DNA from: Shewanella psychrophila
GTDB lineage: Bacteria > Pseudomonadota > Gammaproteobacteria > Enterobacterales > Shewanellaceae
Direction: 5' to 3'
DNA: 64,000 bases
Assembly (NCBI RefSeq): GCF_002005305.1
Contig: NZ_CP014782.1
Location: 124,001 to 188,000 of the forward strand
In this document: one piece after another, positions 63,597 through 64,000 of the stretch
Position numbering within the stretch: position 1 is the stretch's first letter
How the letters are laid out: each line of letters starts with the position of its first letter
The notes under the pieces: generated by a model
Database searches by the model: none
What the model was told of the DNA's origin: nothing
Seen by the model: only the letters and a program-made list of their open reading frames with translations
Translations under genes and position numbers: made by a program

Positions 63597-63752
63597 ATGA
63601 AACAGTGGTTAATTATCTTATGTTGTGCAGTTTTTGTTATCGCCTCATTGCTTACCAGTGGCCTAACAAGGGCGCTTATCGATCTAACAGCCTTCGCGTG
63701 CTTGTTATGGATCGTACTCGGATATAAATCCACCCCAGTGAAGCAATCTTAG
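63597..63752 (+). CDS. 51-aa hypothetical membrane protein
   Basis: A small frame with ATG at 63597, a GGAGGT site eight bases before, and TAG at 63752. The product, beginning MKQWLIILCCAVFVIASLL, has two hydrophobic stretches (about 4-18 and 27-43) and a short charged tail. No family recognised. It is a better frame than the overlapping longer frames in this gap because of its ribosome site and hydrophobic pattern. Confidence 0.65.
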   Translation: MKQWLIILCCAVFVIASLLTSGLTRALIDLTAFACLLWIVLGYKSTPVKQS

Positions 63753-63792
63753 TTCTGTCTTGAGTCTTACAGCTTAAAACTCGAAACTTTTG

Positions 63793-64000
63793 TTAAACAT
63801 ACAAAATATACAGCAGCGAACCTGTGCCGATCGACAGCCAGAGTGTTACCCCAAGTATTAAAGGTTTCGCTCCGGCAGCCCGCATCTTACCCACAGTGAT
63901 CCCAGCCCCTATCAAGAACAGACATAAAACCAATACTCGCTTGGATAACTCAAAAATGGCCTGATAAGCGATTTGTCCCTGAGGGAACCAATGGGCGATA
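63793..64000 (-). CDS. YeiH-family putative sulfate exporter (C-terminus, partial)
   Basis: The last 69 residues of a minus-strand gene that enters from the right edge. It has two spans (LVLCLFLIGAGITV and ILGVTLWLSIGTGSLLYI) separated by KMRAAGAKP, characteristic of the C-terminal end of UPF0324/YeiH proteins. The stop is at 63793. The 5' part is outside the window. Confidence 0.75.
   Translation of the reverse strand, partial: IAHWFPQGQIAYQAIFELSKRVLVLCLFLIGAGITVGKMRAAGAKPLILGVTLWLSIGTGSLLYILYV

Noticed and set aside
63545..63727. 60-codon frame overlapping the 51-aa ORF
   Set aside because: It has no ribosome site and a less coherent composition than the 63597 frame, which has GGAGGT upstream.
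1..64000. CRISPR arrays, tRNA or rRNA genes, insertion sequences or prophage
   Set aside because: I saw no repeat-spacer pattern, cloverleaf, rRNA block, transposase or integrase in the window.

Overview
The window looks like a chromosomal segment of a marine gammaproteobacterium of the genus Shewanella. The grounds are the gene orders yihI–DUF2489–hemN, cytochrome c4/engB/spf/polA, kbl–tdh beside a TetR gene and waaA, and hldE–coaD, together with a lateral-type flagellar export cluster of the kind known from Vibrio, Shewanella and related marine bacteria. Base composition is moderate, with AT-rich intergenic DNA. No rRNA, tRNA, insertion sequence, integrase or CRISPR array was seen.

Layout. 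(1) 1-8300: a flagellar block, motY on the minus strand (with the start of a further gene, perhaps the lateral regulator lafK, running off the left edge) and divergent fliM-fliN-fliP-[47-aa ORF]-fliQ-fliR-flhB-flhA ending at a clear terminator. No fliL, fliO or flhF is present and FliM lacks an obvious CheY-binding N-terminus, which fits a lateral rather than polar system. (2) 8300-26100: housekeeping genes: a lysophospholipase-like hydrolase, a DUF885 lipoprotein, hemN, DUF2489, yihI, a methyltransferase, cytochrome c4, engB, polA, elbB, glpG/glpE, tdh/kbl and a TetR regulator. Two regulatory RNAs lie here: a CsrB-like RNA (about 14887-15278) and Spot 42 (17359-17468). A possible third small RNA lies between engB and Spot 42.

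(3) 26450-45340: a lipopolysaccharide/surface polysaccharide region. It holds Kdo transferase (waaA) and Kdo kinase (kdkA), rmlB/C/D without rmlA, heptose synthesis (hldD, hldE), two GT9 heptosyltransferase-like genes, GT2, GT8 and GT25 transferases, a GT-B protein, a CDP-glycerol pathway pair (glycerophosphotransferase-like plus TagD-like cytidylyltransferase), and a family-80 sialyltransferase broken by a frameshift. coaD and a Wzi-like outer-membrane protein follow. Together these suggest a heptose/Kdo core carrying strain-specific and possibly phosphoglycerol decoration.

(4) 45480-52750: mutM, a small membrane protein, then molybdenum/tungsten metabolism: moaA, a mobB-moeA fusion, mobA and a tungstate-type ABC importer (tupC, tupB, tupA). 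(5) 52970-56520: a sigma54-type response regulator and its sensor kinase. (6) 56570-57740: the most striking feature, three tandem minus-strand RyhB-like small RNA genes, each with its own Fur box overlapping a good sigma70 promoter and its own terminator. (7) 57850-64000: yhhQ, a periplasmic binding-type protein, menF, an HD-GYP phosphodiesterase, a PqiA-family protein, a 51-aa membrane ORF and the 3' end of a YeiH-family transporter.

All calls are from reading the sequence and recalled family knowledge; no database search was run.
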